The notes: generated by a model not told the origin, from the sequence alone. A stretch of DNA of 64,000 nucleotides from Rhodonellum psychrophilum GCM71 = DSM 17998 (GCF_000381545.1 NZ_KB906688.1:1-64000), one strand, 5' to 3'. Counted from the first letter of the stretch, positions 43,367 through 55,166 are shown. Program-made: numbers and translations.

Positions 43367-46300
43367 ATGTCAAATCAAGAAGAAAAGAAAAAAGGGGTCA
43401 TTCGGAATTTTGGGCTGAGTAGTTTGTCTGTTGACAATCAGACCTCTGTCGCAATTTTGGTTTTGATCATTTCGGTATTGGGCATCATGGCCTACAATAC
43501 CATGCCCAAGGAGAGTTTCCCGGAAATCGTGATCCCCACGGTTTATGTGGGAACCGCTTATCCTGGCAACTCACCCGTGGATATGGAAAACCTGATTACC
43601 AGGCCCATTGAAAAAGAATTGAAATCCATCAACAATGTAAAGGACGTGAAGTCCACTTCTGTTCAGGATTTTTCTTCCATTGTGGTTGAATTTACTCCCG
43701 GTGTGGAAATTTCCAAAGCCATCCAGGACGTCAAGGATGCTGTCGACAAATCCAAAAGCGAATTGCCATCTGACTTGGACAGCGATCCAGATGTCATTGA
43801 GGTAAACACCTCGGATTTCCCGATCATGAATGTCAATATTTCCGGAAACTATTCAGAAGAGGAATTGAAGAAATTCGGGGAATATCTGGAAGACGAGATC
43901 GAGAAATTACCCGAAATCTCCAAAGCAGAATTGAGGGGAACGATCGAAAGAGAGATTCGGATCAATGCAGATATTTATAAAATGGAAGCCCTGCGTGTTT
44001 CATTCAGCGATATTTCAGAGGCAGTGGGCCAGGAGAATGTCACGGTGTCTGGCGGGAATCTATTGGCAGGCGATTTCAGAAGGTCCCTCAGGATCACGGG
44101 AGAGTTCAAAAAACCCGAAGAGTTGCTGGATGTCATTGTCAAAACCGAAAACAACAAGATCGTTTATCTCGGGGATGTGGCAGATGTGGAGGATACTTTC
44201 AAGGAAAGGGAAAGTTATGCACGGAGCAACAAGCTCCCGGTCGTCACAGTCAACGTAATCAAAAGAAGTGGTGAAAACCTTTTGGATGCATCAGACAAGA
44301 TCAAAATTCTGATTGATGATGCCAAAAACAACAGGTTTCCAAAGGATTTGGAAATCACCATCACCAATGACCAATCCAAAGCCACACGTTCGCAAGTTAA
44401 GGATTTGGAAAACAGTATTATTTTCGGGGTTATTCTCGTGGTATTGGTCTTGATGTTTTTCTTGGGATTCAGGAATGCCCTTTTTGTGGGTATTGCCATT
44501 CCCTTGTCCATGTTTATCTCTTTCTTGATCCTCAACGCCTTTGGGGTGACCTTGAATTTGATGGTGTTGTTCTCATTGATCCTCGCCTTGGGGATGTTGG
44601 TGGACAACGGGATCGTGGTTGTGGAAAATATTTACCGCTTGATGCAGGAAGGGAAAACTCCCGTTCAAGCAGCGAAGCAAGGTGTTGGTGAAGTTGCCTG
44701 GCCGATCATCACGTCGACAGCAACGACTTTGGCCGCATTCTTTCCCTTGATTTTTTGGGACGATATCATCGGAGAATTCATGAAATACTTGCCGATCACC
44801 TTGATCGTGGTGTTGTCTTCTTCCCTTTTCGTGGCATTGGTGGTGAATCCGGTTCTGACCTCACTTTACATGAAGGTTCAGGATGTGGACATGATCAAAC
44901 CGAAGAAAAAACCATTGGTATTTGCCTTGGTCACTTCCACGCTTGGTATCGTTTCCTACATACTGGGCTGGATGGTCATGGGGAATTTATTGATGCTGAT
45001 CGCCATCTTCACCGTATTCAATGTACTGGTACTCAGAAAAGCCATTCGCTGGTTCCAAAATGTCTTTTTGGTCAATCTGGAGAATGTTTATGAAAAAACA
45101 TTGAATTTTGCGCTTCAGGGAATAAAGCCTTACTTCTTTCTGGGAGGTACATTTCTCCTGCTTTTCCTCTCCCTTGTTTTGCTGGGCATAAGAGCTCCCA
45201 AAATCCTGTTTTTCCCAGACAATCAACCCGCTTTGATCAATGTTTTCATCGAAAATCCTATCGGTACGGATACAGAGGCGACAAATACCTTTGTGGCCTC
45301 CATGGAAGATGAATTGATTGAGGTATTGAAGCCCTTCAATGATGTCATTGAGTCTGTCATTACGCAAGTAGGACAGGGGACAGGTGATCAGTCGGAAGGC
45401 CCTGCCATCGCAAATACCCCACACAAGGCGAAAATAACAATCAGTTTTGTGGAATATCAATTTAGACAGGGAGTCAATACCAATGCTGTAATGGAGGATA
45501 TCCGTGACTTAGTCGAAAAATATCCAGGAGTGTTGATTACCGTGGACAAGCAGAGAAACGGCCCGCCAGTGGGCAAAGCGATCAACATCGAGGTGGCAGG
45601 CGAAGATTTTCAGAAATTGATTGCCTTTGAGAGTCAATTCAGGGAATATCTTTCGAGTGCCAATATTCAGGGAATCGAGGAACTCAAATCCGATTTGGAA
45701 CTGGGCAGTCCTGAAGTGATCCTGAATATCGATCGGGAAAAAGCCAGGAGATTTGGACTTTCCACCTCCTCCATCGCCAATGAATTGCGGACGGCTCTTT
45801 TTGGTTTGGAAGTATCCAAGTTCAAGGATGGTGAGGATGATTATCCCATACAACTTCGCCTGAAGGATGATTACAGGTATAATCTGTCTTCCTTAATCAA
45901 CAAAAAAATAAATTTCAGGGATAAATTCGGCAACCAAAAAGAGGTGCCCATCTCTGCAGTTGCAGAACTGGAGTATGGTTCCACTTACGGGTCGGTCAAA
46001 CGGAAAGACCTCAATAAAGTTATCTCCATATTTTCCAACGTGACCGACGGCTACAATGCCACCGAGATCAATGATCAATTGAAAGGAATGGTGGCTTCAT
46101 ACGATATTCCGGATGGGATTACGGTTAAGTTTTCAGGTGAGCAGGAAGAACAGGCAAAATCCACTGCCTTTCTCTCCAAGGCTTTGTTGATCGCCGTATC
46201 CATGATTTTCCTGATCATCGTAGCGCAATTCAACTCCGTGACCACACCTTTCATCATCATGGCAACGGTGATCTTGAGTACCATTGGTGTATTCTTGGGC

Positions 46301-46774
46301 TTGGTGATTTTCAACATGGATTTTGTGGTGATCATGACCGGGATTGGAATTATCTCACTCGCGGGTGTGGTGGTGAACAATGCCATCGTTTTGATTGATT
46401 ATACCGATTTGGTAAGGTCAAGAAGGAGAGAGGAATTGAATACTCCGGATGAAGAATTTCTTCCTGAAGAGGAATTGTTGGGCAGTATTGTCCAAGGAGG
46501 AAAAACGAGACTGCGGCCAGTCTTGCTGACGGCCATCACCACGGTGCTGGGTTTGATCCCTTTGGCCATCGGGATGAACATAAATTTCGGTACGCTTTTG
46601 TCTGAATTTGACCCCCAATTCTATGTAGGAGGGGACAATGCAGATTTCTGGGGCCCAATGGCTTGGACAGTGATATTTGGTCTAACCTTTGCCACCTTCT
46701 TGACGTTAGTAATTGTACCTGTCATGTATTTATTGGCAGATAAATTGAACATGTTGATTCGCAGAATCAAATAG
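43367..46774 (+). CDS. RND-family efflux pump (AcrB/MexB-like)
   Basis: An 1135-residue inner membrane pump. Twelve transmembrane segments are expected: one near the N-terminus (TSVAILVLIISVLGIMAY), a first cluster beginning SIIFGVILVVLVLMFFLGF with LALGMLVDNGIVVVENIYR (the acidic relay residue Asp), and a second cluster near the C-terminus (SMIFLIIVAQFNSV; GVVVNNAIVLIDYTD). Two large periplasmic loops lie between. It is longer than AcrB (1049), mainly from an extra stretch between the first TM cluster and the second loop and a C-terminal extension. Proton-driven export of drugs or envelope lipids is likely; the substrate is unknown. Confidence 0.95.
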   Translation: MSNQEEKKKGVIRNFGLSSLSVDNQTSVAILVLIISVLGIMAYNTMPKESFPEIVIPTVYVGTAYPGNSPVDMENLITRPIEKELKSINNVKDVKSTSVQDFSSIVVEFTPGVEISKAIQDVKDAVDKSKSELPSDLDSDPDVIEVNTSDFPIMNVNISGNYSEEELKKFGEYLEDEIEKLPEISKAELRGTIEREIRINADIYKMEALRVSFSDISEAVGQENVTVSGGNLLAGDFRRSLRITGEFKKPEELLDVIVKTENNKIVYLGDVADVEDTFKERESYARSNKLPVVTVNVIKRSGENLLDASDKIKILIDDAKNNRFPKDLEITITNDQSKATRSQVKDLENSIIFGVILVVLVLMFFLGFRNALFVGIAIPLSMFISFLILNAFGVTLNLMVLFSLILALGMLVDNGIVVVENIYRLMQEGKTPVQAAKQGVGEVAWPIITSTATTLAAFFPLIFWDDIIGEFMKYLPITLIVVLSSSLFVALVVNPVLTSLYMKVQDVDMIKPKKKPLVFALVTSTLGIVSYILGWMVMGNLLMLIAIFTVFNVLVLRKAIRWFQNVFLVNLENVYEKTLNFALQGIKPYFFLGGTFLLLFLSLVLLGIRAPKILFFPDNQPALINVFIENPIGTDTEATNTFVASMEDELIEVLKPFNDVIESVITQVGQGTGDQSEGPAIANTPHKAKITISFVEYQFRQGVNTNAVMEDIRDLVEKYPGVLITVDKQRNGPPVGKAINIEVAGEDFQKLIAFESQFREYLSSANIQGIEELKSDLELGSPEVILNIDREKARRFGLSTSSIANELRTALFGLEVSKFKDGEDDYPIQLRLKDDYRYNLSSLINKKINFRDKFGNQKEVPISAVAELEYGSTYGSVKRKDLNKVISIFSNVTDGYNATEINDQLKGMVASYDIPDGITVKFSGEQEEQAKSTAFLSKALLIAVSMIFLIIVAQFNSVTTPFIIMATVILSTIGVFLGLVIFNMDFVVIMTGIGIISLAGVVVNNAIVLIDYTDLVRSRRREELNTPDEEFLPEEELLGSIVQGGKTRLRPVLLTAITTVLGLIPLAIGMNINFGTLLSEFDPQFYVGGDNADFWGPMAWTVIFGLTFATFLTLVIVPVMYLLADKLNMLIRRIK

Positions 46775-46810
46775 CATGATTAATTAAAGGTTGGTGGTTT
46801 TTAAATGTTG

Positions 46811-46844
46811 AAACCCTTGGGATATTATCCCAAGGGTTTTTATT
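46811..46844 (+). terminator. Terminator of the efflux operon
   Basis: AAACCCTTGGGATA pairs with TATCCCAAGGGTTT and is followed by a T-run. It lies 36 bp past the RND pump stop. Confidence 0.92.
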
Positions 46845-46866
46845 TTTGCAGATCGATTTTTGCGAT

Positions 46867-47048
46867 TTAACCCGAAATATGCATTTGGTTTCGCAGTAGG
46901 GGTTGAAACGGAAAGAAAATCACACTATTATATATAAGACTAATTTCTGGCACCTAAAGGGTGAAGTCAAAAATAATCAACCCCAATTGATTATTAGGCA
47001 ATTTCAGGCTGAAATGGAATTGGTAATGCATACATAAAACGGGTTTAA
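46867..47048 (+). repeat. Dispersed TIR repeat, copy R8
   Basis: Plus-oriented copy with ends TTAACCCGAAATATGCAT and AATGCATACATAAAACGGG. It has a short internal duplication of CATA at the right end. The right end stops 28 bp before the start codon of the UpxY/NusG-like gene, so it forms most of that gene's upstream region. Confidence 0.88.
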
Positions 47049-47076
47049 TTTTTGGTTTTTAATTCAAAAGAAAAAT

Positions 47077-47577
47077 ATGGGCGACCAACAGTGGTTCGTG
47101 ATGTACACAACATCCAGAACAGAAAAAAAGGTGGAGCAGCGGTTGAGGGAAAAAGGAATTGAGGTTTTTTTGCCGATTGTGGAAGAACTTCGACAATGGA
47201 GTGACCGGAAGAAAAAAGTACAAAAGGCCTTGTTCAGTGGATATATTTTTGTGAAAACGACCAAGGCCAATTTATGGGAATCACTTCAGGTACCAGGGGC
47301 AGTCAAATTTGTCAATTTCTCAGGTGATCACGCCACGGTAAGAGACAGGGAAATCGAGGCGATCAGAAGGATTGTGGAAACCGGTGTGGCTGTAGAAACG
47401 GACAATGATGAGATACAAAAAGGCGAGCAAGTCAAAATCCTCGGTGGACCCTTGCAAGGTATGGAAGGTGAATGTGTGAACAAAGGAAACAAGGACTACT
47501 TTGTCATCCGGGTGCCGGGTATCAACCAGGTCCTGATGGTCAATGTTCCCCGGAAATTCCTTGAGGTGACTTCTTGA
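47077..47577 (+). CDS. UpxY/RfaH-type NusG paralog (transcription antiterminator)
   Basis: A 166-residue protein of the specialised NusG family. The NGN domain (WFVMYTTSRTEKKVEQRLREKG, in two parts, then FSGYIFV) leads to a C-terminal KOW domain (GEQVKILGGPLQGMEGECV). Such paralogs in Bacteroidota (UpxY, and RfaH in enterics) bind elongating RNA polymerase and prevent premature termination in long capsule or exopolysaccharide operons, usually as the first gene of the cluster. Here it is alone: a strong terminator follows within 25 bp and no polysaccharide genes are adjacent, so its target must lie elsewhere or it has lost one. Confidence 0.9.
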   Translation: MGDQQWFVMYTTSRTEKKVEQRLREKGIEVFLPIVEELRQWSDRKKKVQKALFSGYIFVKTTKANLWESLQVPGAVKFVNFSGDHATVRDREIEAIRRIVETGVAVETDNDEIQKGEQVKILGGPLQGMEGECVNKGNKDYFVIRVPGINQVLMVNVPRKFLEVTS

Positions 47578-47599
47578 GGCGATTCAGATGGACATAAAA

Positions 47600-47640
47600 A
47601 TAAAAACCCGTTCAACCTCTGGGATTGAACGGGTTTTTTT
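47600..47640. terminator. Bidirectional terminator
   Basis: AAAACCCGTTCAA pairs with TTGAACGGGTTTT and has T-runs on both flanks. It separates the convergent NusG paralog (+) and the beta-barrel gene (-). Confidence 0.93.
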
Positions 47641-47662
47641 AGGACGATAAAAAAAACAGGTT

Positions 47663-48376
47663 TTATTTTTTTGATCTTGGCTTCAGGAATTTTTTGTAGA
47701 CAAGTTGAGCCTGTGCCATATGGTCTCCGAAGCGGTTGAAATTCGCATTGCCATCAAGATTGTCAGAGAAGGAAAACAACATGGTTCCCTCGAGAGCCAA
47801 ATCGGAAAGTGCTCCCAATCTAAAACTGATGCCCGCTCTAAAAGGGACATAACCCGTCGTCGTTTTTGCGCGGGTTTCCAAAGCATCATCACTCATGGAA
47901 AATGCCTGAACCCGATTGACATGCAGCAAGCCAATCCCAAGACCTCCGTAAAGATTGACAAATCGCCTGTTCATGTGGCTGTGAAAGGGGAACAAATACA
48001 TGATAGGCATTACATCGGCATAAAATGCATGCCCTTTGAACCTGAACGCCCCATTATTGGCGATCCAACGCTCCTGTACTTGTATGCTTGGGCTTACACT
48101 GCTTTGGATCCACTGTATACCAGTGGTGGTTTTGAAGGCAAAGCGATTGCTGAATTTTTTTGTGTAGGAAAGGGAAAAGGCAGGGTCCCATTCAAATTTA
48201 AAAGTACGATAGGGTCCACCATTGTCTGCATAGATGAAAGAAGGACCAATTCCAATAGAAAAGATGTCCGTTTTGGGAATGCGCTCTTTGTAAAAATTTT
48301 GGCCATAACCTAAGGTTGAGAATCCCAAAATCAGGAATCCAACGGCTAAAAATCTACTTATTTTTTTTATTTTCAT
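47663..48376 (-). CDS. Outer membrane beta-barrel protein
   Basis: A 237-residue protein. I start at 48376, where MKIKKISRFLAVGFLILGF gives a normal signal peptide (ending near LGYGQ). The frame also runs on to an upstream Met at 48442, where the same MKIKKI start recurs, but that would bury the signal 22 residues inside. The body alternates strands and turns typical of small outer membrane barrels (FSIGIGPSFIY, YGGLGIGLLHVNRV, YVPFRAGISFRLG, DLALEGTMLFSF). The function is unknown. Confidence 0.8.
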   Translation of the reverse strand: MKIKKISRFLAVGFLILGFSTLGYGQNFYKERIPKTDIFSIGIGPSFIYADNGGPYRTFKFEWDPAFSLSYTKKFSNRFAFKTTTGIQWIQSSVSPSIQVQERWIANNGAFRFKGHAFYADVMPIMYLFPFHSHMNRRFVNLYGGLGIGLLHVNRVQAFSMSDDALETRAKTTTGYVPFRAGISFRLGALSDLALEGTMLFSFSDNLDGNANFNRFGDHMAQAQLVYKKFLKPRSKK

Positions 48377-48452
48377 GAATTTGGATGTGCATGCCACAGC
48401 CTTAACCCTTCCAAAAGGTAGTCTTATTTTTTTTATTTTCATGAATTTGGAT
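48357..48452 (-). repeat. In-frame duplication of a start region (30-bp direct repeat, 66-bp offset)
   Basis: The 30-bp sequence from CTTATTTTTTTTATTTTC to ATGAATTTGGAT (plus-strand sense) occurs exactly at 48357-48386 and 48423-48452. On the minus strand it contains the start codon and leader of the beta-barrel gene. The 66-bp offset keeps the frame. Confidence 0.9.
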
Positions 48453-48812
48453 TGCTAAATCAGAAGCCAATCATACAAGCCTTTTTTAAGGCAAGATATT
48501 AAATGACAAAAAACGCATTTTGAATGCATTATTTAATTTTGACACTGTCACAACAAATATGCCAAGGCGTCAAGATTGGGCTGTTTTTTGACTATAAAAG
48601 TGATTTAAAACCAATAAAAGGTATTTAATTTTCTTGATAATGGTGGAGGGCCAAGAAACATCCCGATTGAGGTTTTTTTTTTATGTAAATGGATATTCCA
48701 CAACCCCAACTTTCCCCATTTTGGGATTGGGGTTTTTGGCTTTCATTATTCCATCCTCTTTGTCAAAAATGGGGTAACGATTTGAGGGATTTCAGAATCA
48801 AAAAAATCCCTT
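48377..48812. other. Intergenic region, no gene seen
   Basis: Carries the duplicated start region above and is otherwise AT-rich. A hairpin at 48702-48734 (AACCCCAA/TTGGGGTT with a T-run on the plus strand) and a smaller one at 48786-48810 abut the xseB stop; neither has a clear T-run on the minus strand, where a terminator for xseAB would be needed. Confidence 0.45.
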
Positions 48813-49016
48813 TTAGGCTTCTTTTCCTTCGTCAAAAGCCTTGGCGATTTCTTCCTCTGTCATCCTCAGTTTGGATTTGCATTTTTTCACCAGACCAGAA
48901 GCTTCCTTTACCAGTTCAGACAACTCATCCATTCCCTTGTCCCCTTCTTCCAAAATACCAAGAATTTCTTCGATTCTCTCCAATGCTTTACTGTAACTAT
49001 AATTTGGTGTTTCCAT
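48813..49016 (-). CDS. xseB: Exodeoxyribonuclease VII small subunit
   Basis: A 67-residue protein with the XseB pattern: SYSKALERIEEILGILEEGD near the N-terminus, MDELSELVKEASGLVKKCKSK and a C-terminal Leu/Arg-rich end (LRMTEEEI). It is a helical hairpin that binds in several copies to the large subunit XseA. Its start lies inside the 3' end of xseA (20-bp overlap), the usual arrangement. Confidence 0.95.
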   Translation of the reverse strand: METPNYSYSKALERIEEILGILEEGDKGMDELSELVKEASGLVKKCKSKLRMTEEEIAKAFDEGKEA

Positions 49017-50322
49017 TTGTCTCGATGTTTTGAATGATACTTTTAAGGCTTATGTTTTTTGCGAAAGTGACCAAGGTGTCACCTATTTGAACTTCCGTTT
49101 TATTGATGGGGATTCCATTGACTTCGGATCGGGTATATCCTTTGGCCAAGAATGTATTGGGATCCAATTTCTGGAGATCCCTTTCAAGATTTTCCAGTTT
49201 TCTGTCTTCGGAATCCACTCTGCTTTTCCAAGATCTTCTGATTCCCATTTCGAGGTTGTTGATTTTCACCAAATCCATTTTCAAGAGATTGGAGGAAAGG
49301 GATTTCAGCTGATTGGTTTTGTAGTTCAGGTTTTCTTTCTGTCGTTGAATGCTGAAATCAGCCAAGGTTTTGATGGTGGTCAGCATATCCCTGAGTCTTC
49401 GGTCTTCCATCAGGAGTTTTTGCGAAGTGGCTCTTTCCAGGGTTTTCAAGGCAGTGTTCAATTGCTCTTCAAAATCCCTGAATCCCGAAAGGATAAATTC
49501 CGCAGTCGCCGTAGGCGTTTTTAGCCGGGTGTGGGCCACCAAGTCCACGATTGTTTCATCGCGTTCATGTCCTATTCCCGTGATCACGGGAAGGGGGTAT
49601 TTTGCGATGGTGGCTGCCAATCCATAATCGTCAAAACAGTCCAAGTCCAATTGGGATCCACCGCCCCGGATCAAAACGACAGCATCAAAGGATTCCTTTC
49701 CGGACAAAAGGTCGATTTGGTCCAAAGCCCTGATAATTGTCGCTGCGGCATCGGCACCTTGTAGAGTGGCTTGAAATAGCTGCGCATGGATTTGGTAACC
49801 TTGTCTGTTTTTTAGGAGTTGGTCCATAAAATCCCCATATCCCGCGGCCGAGGCACTGCTGATGATGGCGATTTTTTGAGGAACCAAAGGCAAAGGGAAC
49901 CGCTTGTTCAAGTCCATCAAGCCTTCCCGCGTTAATCTTTCGATGACCTCTTGCCGGATTCTTGCCCTTTCTCCCAATGTGTAATTCGGGTCAATGTCTT
50001 TGATATTCAGGCTGATGCCATACACTTCGTGAAAAGTGACGTTTACCTGCGCAAGGATTTTCATCCCTGCTTTGAGGTTTTGACCGGTGACGGCGCTGAA
50101 CCTTCCCGCGATGACCCGGTAGGTGTACTGCCAGATGTTTGCACGGATTTTGGCGGCAATTTGGCTTCCCTTCTTTTCCACCAAATCAAGGTAAGCATGC
50201 CCTTGTGCGACTTGTTTGAATTCCCCAATTTCTGCGACTACCCAATAACTCGGATGAAGATGCTCATCCAGTGTAGAGCGGATAAGTTGATTGAGATCCA
50301 AAAGTGATAGCGCCTGCTGCAT
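48997..50322 (-). CDS. xseA: Exodeoxyribonuclease VII large subunit
   Basis: A 441-residue nuclease subunit that digests single-stranded DNA from both ends. I start at MQQALSLLDLNQLI (50322); the frame runs further upstream but lacks family similarity there. Order: N-terminal OB-fold (YWVVAEIGEFKQ; GHAYLDLVEK), catalytic domain with AIISSASAAGYGDF, IRGGGSQLDL and GIGHERDETIVD, then a long coiled coil that carries XseB. Length is normal. Confidence 0.95.
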   Translation of the reverse strand: MQQALSLLDLNQLIRSTLDEHLHPSYWVVAEIGEFKQVAQGHAYLDLVEKKGSQIAAKIRANIWQYTYRVIAGRFSAVTGQNLKAGMKILAQVNVTFHEVYGISLNIKDIDPNYTLGERARIRQEVIERLTREGLMDLNKRFPLPLVPQKIAIISSASAAGYGDFMDQLLKNRQGYQIHAQLFQATLQGADAAATIIRALDQIDLLSGKESFDAVVLIRGGGSQLDLDCFDDYGLAATIAKYPLPVITGIGHERDETIVDLVAHTRLKTPTATAEFILSGFRDFEEQLNTALKTLERATSQKLLMEDRRLRDMLTTIKTLADFSIQRQKENLNYKTNQLKSLSSNLLKMDLVKINNLEMGIRRSWKSRVDSEDRKLENLERDLQKLDPNTFLAKGYTRSEVNGIPINKTEVQIGDTLVTFAKNISLKSIIQNIETNGNTKL

Positions 50323-50416
50323 GGCCAAAATTAAACAAATTAAGAAGGGTGACCAAATGTATGCTTGTTTCCGAAGGCCGATCGGTGACTTACGGGGCCC
50401 GGAAATTTTATTCAAA

Positions 50417-50457
50417 GACGGAACCAATGGAGAGATTTACTTTCAATTGGTTCCGTC
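50417..50457 (-). terminator. Hairpin after the ligA-dapA operon
   Basis: GACGGAACCAAT pairs with ATTGGTTCCGTC (12-bp perfect stem, 17-base loop), in the spacer between dapA and xseA, followed on the minus strand by a T-rich stretch. Probable terminator, weak T-run. Confidence 0.6.
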
Positions 50458-50551
50458 ATTAAGATTGAAGGAGGAAAATCAACGATTAGGGGATCGCAAA
50501 TTGGAAAATGGAAGGGTTTAGTTCTCTATTTTCGGGATAAAGAAAATAGTG

Positions 50552-51406
50552 CTAAATTAAATTTGCCGCAATTTTTTCTCTGAGGGATTCAGTCGCTTTC
50601 ACCAAAGGCAAACGGACTGCGTCCCAGCATATGCCCAATTCCTGCATCAGACATTTCAGACCCACAGGATTGCTTTCTTCATACATCAGTGGATTCAGGT
50701 TGAGGAGACTGAAAGTCGCTTTCCGAGAGAGTTCGAGTTCTCCATGGCTGATGTTTTTGAAGGTTTCCGGATAGGCGTTTGCCAAAACGGAGATGACACC
50801 GATGGCACCAATGGACCGCATGGCGGTGGTGAGCATGTCGTCCCCAGAGATCAAAGAAAAATCTTGGGGTTTTCCGGCAGCGATGGCCATGCACTGTTCC
50901 ATATTTCCACTGGCTTCCTTCATGCCGATGATATTCGGATGTTGGGCCAGGGCAAGCGTGGTCGAGGCGGTCATGTTTGACATCGTACGTCCGGGTACAT
51001 TGTATAGAATGACGGGAACCGGACATGCATCCGCAATCGCTGTATAATGGGCGATAATTCCAGCTTGTGGTGGCTTGTTGTAGTATGGGCTTACGGAAAG
51101 AATTGCAGAAATCCCTGAAAAGTCAGTGGCTTTGATTTCATCCAATACGGCTTGGGTATTGTTCCCTCCAATTCCGTAAACGATCGGGAGGCGGTTGGCA
51201 TTGAACTCCAAGGAGGATTTCAAAACCTGTTCTTTTTCCTGCTTAGACAAGGTGGCGGACTCTCCGGTAGTACCCATGACCACCAAATAATCTACCTCTC
51301 CACGAATGACATGATTGATGACATTTTTCAATCCGTCAAAATCGATGCTCAGGTCTGCGTGAAATGGGGTAATAAGTGCAACTCCCGTACCATTTAAATT
51401 TAACAT
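50552..51406 (-). CDS. dapA: 4-hydroxy-tetrahydrodipicolinate synthase
   Basis: A 284-residue TIM-barrel aldolase that condenses pyruvate with aspartate semialdehyde on the way to diaminopimelate and lysine. Seen: MGTTGES at the active site, Tyr135 in YNVPGRT, and the Schiff-base Lys163 in GMKEASGN. It is the last gene of a three-gene operon with ligA and an unknown protein and overlaps the preceding gene by 7 bp. Diaminopimelate made here also feeds peptidoglycan synthesis. Confidence 0.97.
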   Translation of the reverse strand: MLNLNGTGVALITPFHADLSIDFDGLKNVINHVIRGEVDYLVVMGTTGESATLSKQEKEQVLKSSLEFNANRLPIVYGIGGNNTQAVLDEIKATDFSGISAILSVSPYYNKPPQAGIIAHYTAIADACPVPVILYNVPGRTMSNMTASTTLALAQHPNIIGMKEASGNMEQCMAIAAGKPQDFSLISGDDMLTTAMRSIGAIGVISVLANAYPETFKNISHGELELSRKATFSLLNLNPLMYEESNPVGLKCLMQELGICWDAVRLPLVKATESLREKIAANLI

Positions 51407-51903
51407 GCTTCTTTGATTTTCTTTAGATAATCTAATAAATGGTGGACATTGGAGCCTAGATCTTCTTCATCCTGGCCAAGCATAAAATCCAAGTAGGGTT
51501 CGTTTTCCTTTGAATAGAACCCGATTTTGAACCCACTTTGATTTTCGAGGAGCAAATAACGCAAATATGGATTAAGGTGTAAAGAAGGAACCAAAATAAA
51601 ATCCATGTTTTCCAATTTAAATTCATTGAAGTAGTCAGAGGGATGACCCCAAAACGTGAAATGCTGGCTAGAAAATGCTTCGATAAGTCTGCTGGGTTCC
51701 TCAGAGTAAAAAAGACCGATGATCCTCACCTTATAACTCCACAATTCACGGACAACCTCCTTGGTTTCCAAAAACTCGGATTCCGAATTGGCCAAAATGC
51801 CGATACACCTAAATTGCTCAGGAATTTTTATCTCCTTGGACTCTTTTAGTTGCAGCTTTTTTGTCAATTGCCATTCGGTCATTCGGTCTTTGATCCATTT
51901 CAT
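51400..51903 (-). CDS. Conserved protein between ligA and dapA (possibly DUF6913)
   Basis: A 167-residue cytoplasmic protein with no signal or transmembrane segment. The middle half has an alternating strand-helix pattern (FRCIGILANSESEFLETKEVV; MDFILVPSLHLNPYLRYLLLE; GSNVHHLLDYLKKI) that suggests an alpha/beta fold, with no known catalytic motif. In other Bacteroidota a protein of similar size and position between ligA and dapA is annotated DUF6913; I believe this is that family but cannot confirm it. It is 2 bp from ligA and overlaps dapA by 7 bp. Confidence 0.75.
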   Translation of the reverse strand: MKWIKDRMTEWQLTKKLQLKESKEIKIPEQFRCIGILANSESEFLETKEVVRELWSYKVRIIGLFYSEEPSRLIEAFSSQHFTFWGHPSDYFNEFKLENMDFILVPSLHLNPYLRYLLLENQSGFKIGFYSKENEPYLDFMLGQDEEDLGSNVHHLLDYLKKIKEAC

Positions 51904-51905
51904 GT

Positions 51906-54443
<2,538 letters not shown>

Positions 54444-54497
54444 TTAAGGTGTGCGGGAGCTTAATTTATTTGAATGGGGGAAATAAAATGGTTTTTC

Positions 54498-54505
54498 TAT
54501 ATTTG
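54498..54505 (+). promoter_or_regulatory. Candidate -7 box for the tetR gene
   Basis: TATATTTG matches the Bacteroidota -7 consensus TAnnTTTG and lies 17 bp before the tetR start, leaving a very short leader. TTTG upstream is 25 bp away rather than about 19-21, so the -33 part is weak. Confidence 0.4.
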
Positions 54506-54522
54506 CCCACTATTCGAAACCA

Positions 54523-55155
54523 ATGCGTAAAAAGATAGACATCGAGTCCAAAATATTGGATATATCCTACAAGTTATTTTTAAAACAAGGATATAAAAAC
54601 ACCACCATGGATGACATTGCCCAAGAATTGGCGATGAGCAAAAAGACCCTTTACAAACACTTTGAAGGGAAAATGGAGCTCTTGGCTGCGGCATTTGAGC
54701 AATTGAAAACACGGCTGACACTTAAAGTGGAAACCCTGGTGGAAAACAGGCACATTCCCTTCACTGTGAAATTAAAATCAATGTTGACCGTGATTGCCAA
54801 CGACCTGGCGCCAATCAATCATGTGCTGTTGCAGGATTTGAGAGAGCATGCGCCCGAAATCTGGAAGGAACTACAGGATTATATCAGGGAATCCGCATTT
54901 CTTCGTTTCCAAAAGCTGATTCAAGAAGGCATCGAAAAGGGTTTTGTCTCGGCAAATGTCAACAAAAGCTTGATTGTATTGGTCTATGCCTCTGCGATTC
55001 AGAATCTAATTGATCCCACATTCTTGGCCCAATTTCCCAAGGAAATCAAAGAAAATCTGAATTTGAACACCGCCGATATTTTTGATCAAGTGATCAACAT
55101 GATCTATCAGGGGATTTTAACTGAAGATGCCCGAAAAGAACTCCAAGGGGCCTGA
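54523..55155 (+). CDS. TetR-family transcriptional regulator
   Basis: A 210-residue regulator with a TetR helix-turn-helix (ILDISYKLFLKQGYKNTTMD, then IAQELAMSKKTLYKHFEGK) at about residues 9-55. The C-terminal domain is like that of the regulator at 40234 in length and layout, but not in sequence. It is divergent from ligA and has no linked efflux genes on the plus strand; repeat copy R9 follows within 12 bp. Its target is not evident. Confidence 0.9.
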   Translation: MRKKIDIESKILDISYKLFLKQGYKNTTMDDIAQELAMSKKTLYKHFEGKMELLAAAFEQLKTRLTLKVETLVENRHIPFTVKLKSMLTVIANDLAPINHVLLQDLREHAPEIWKELQDYIRESAFLRFQKLIQEGIEKGFVSANVNKSLIVLVYASAIQNLIDPTFLAQFPKEIKENLNLNTADIFDQVINMIYQGILTEDARKELQGA

Positions 55156-55166
55156 TTCCCGATTCT

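Noticed and set aside
50323-50551. Possible small gene between xseA and dapA
   Set aside because: A short plus-strand frame exists, but it runs through the hairpin at 50417-50457 and lacks any plausible start or family.
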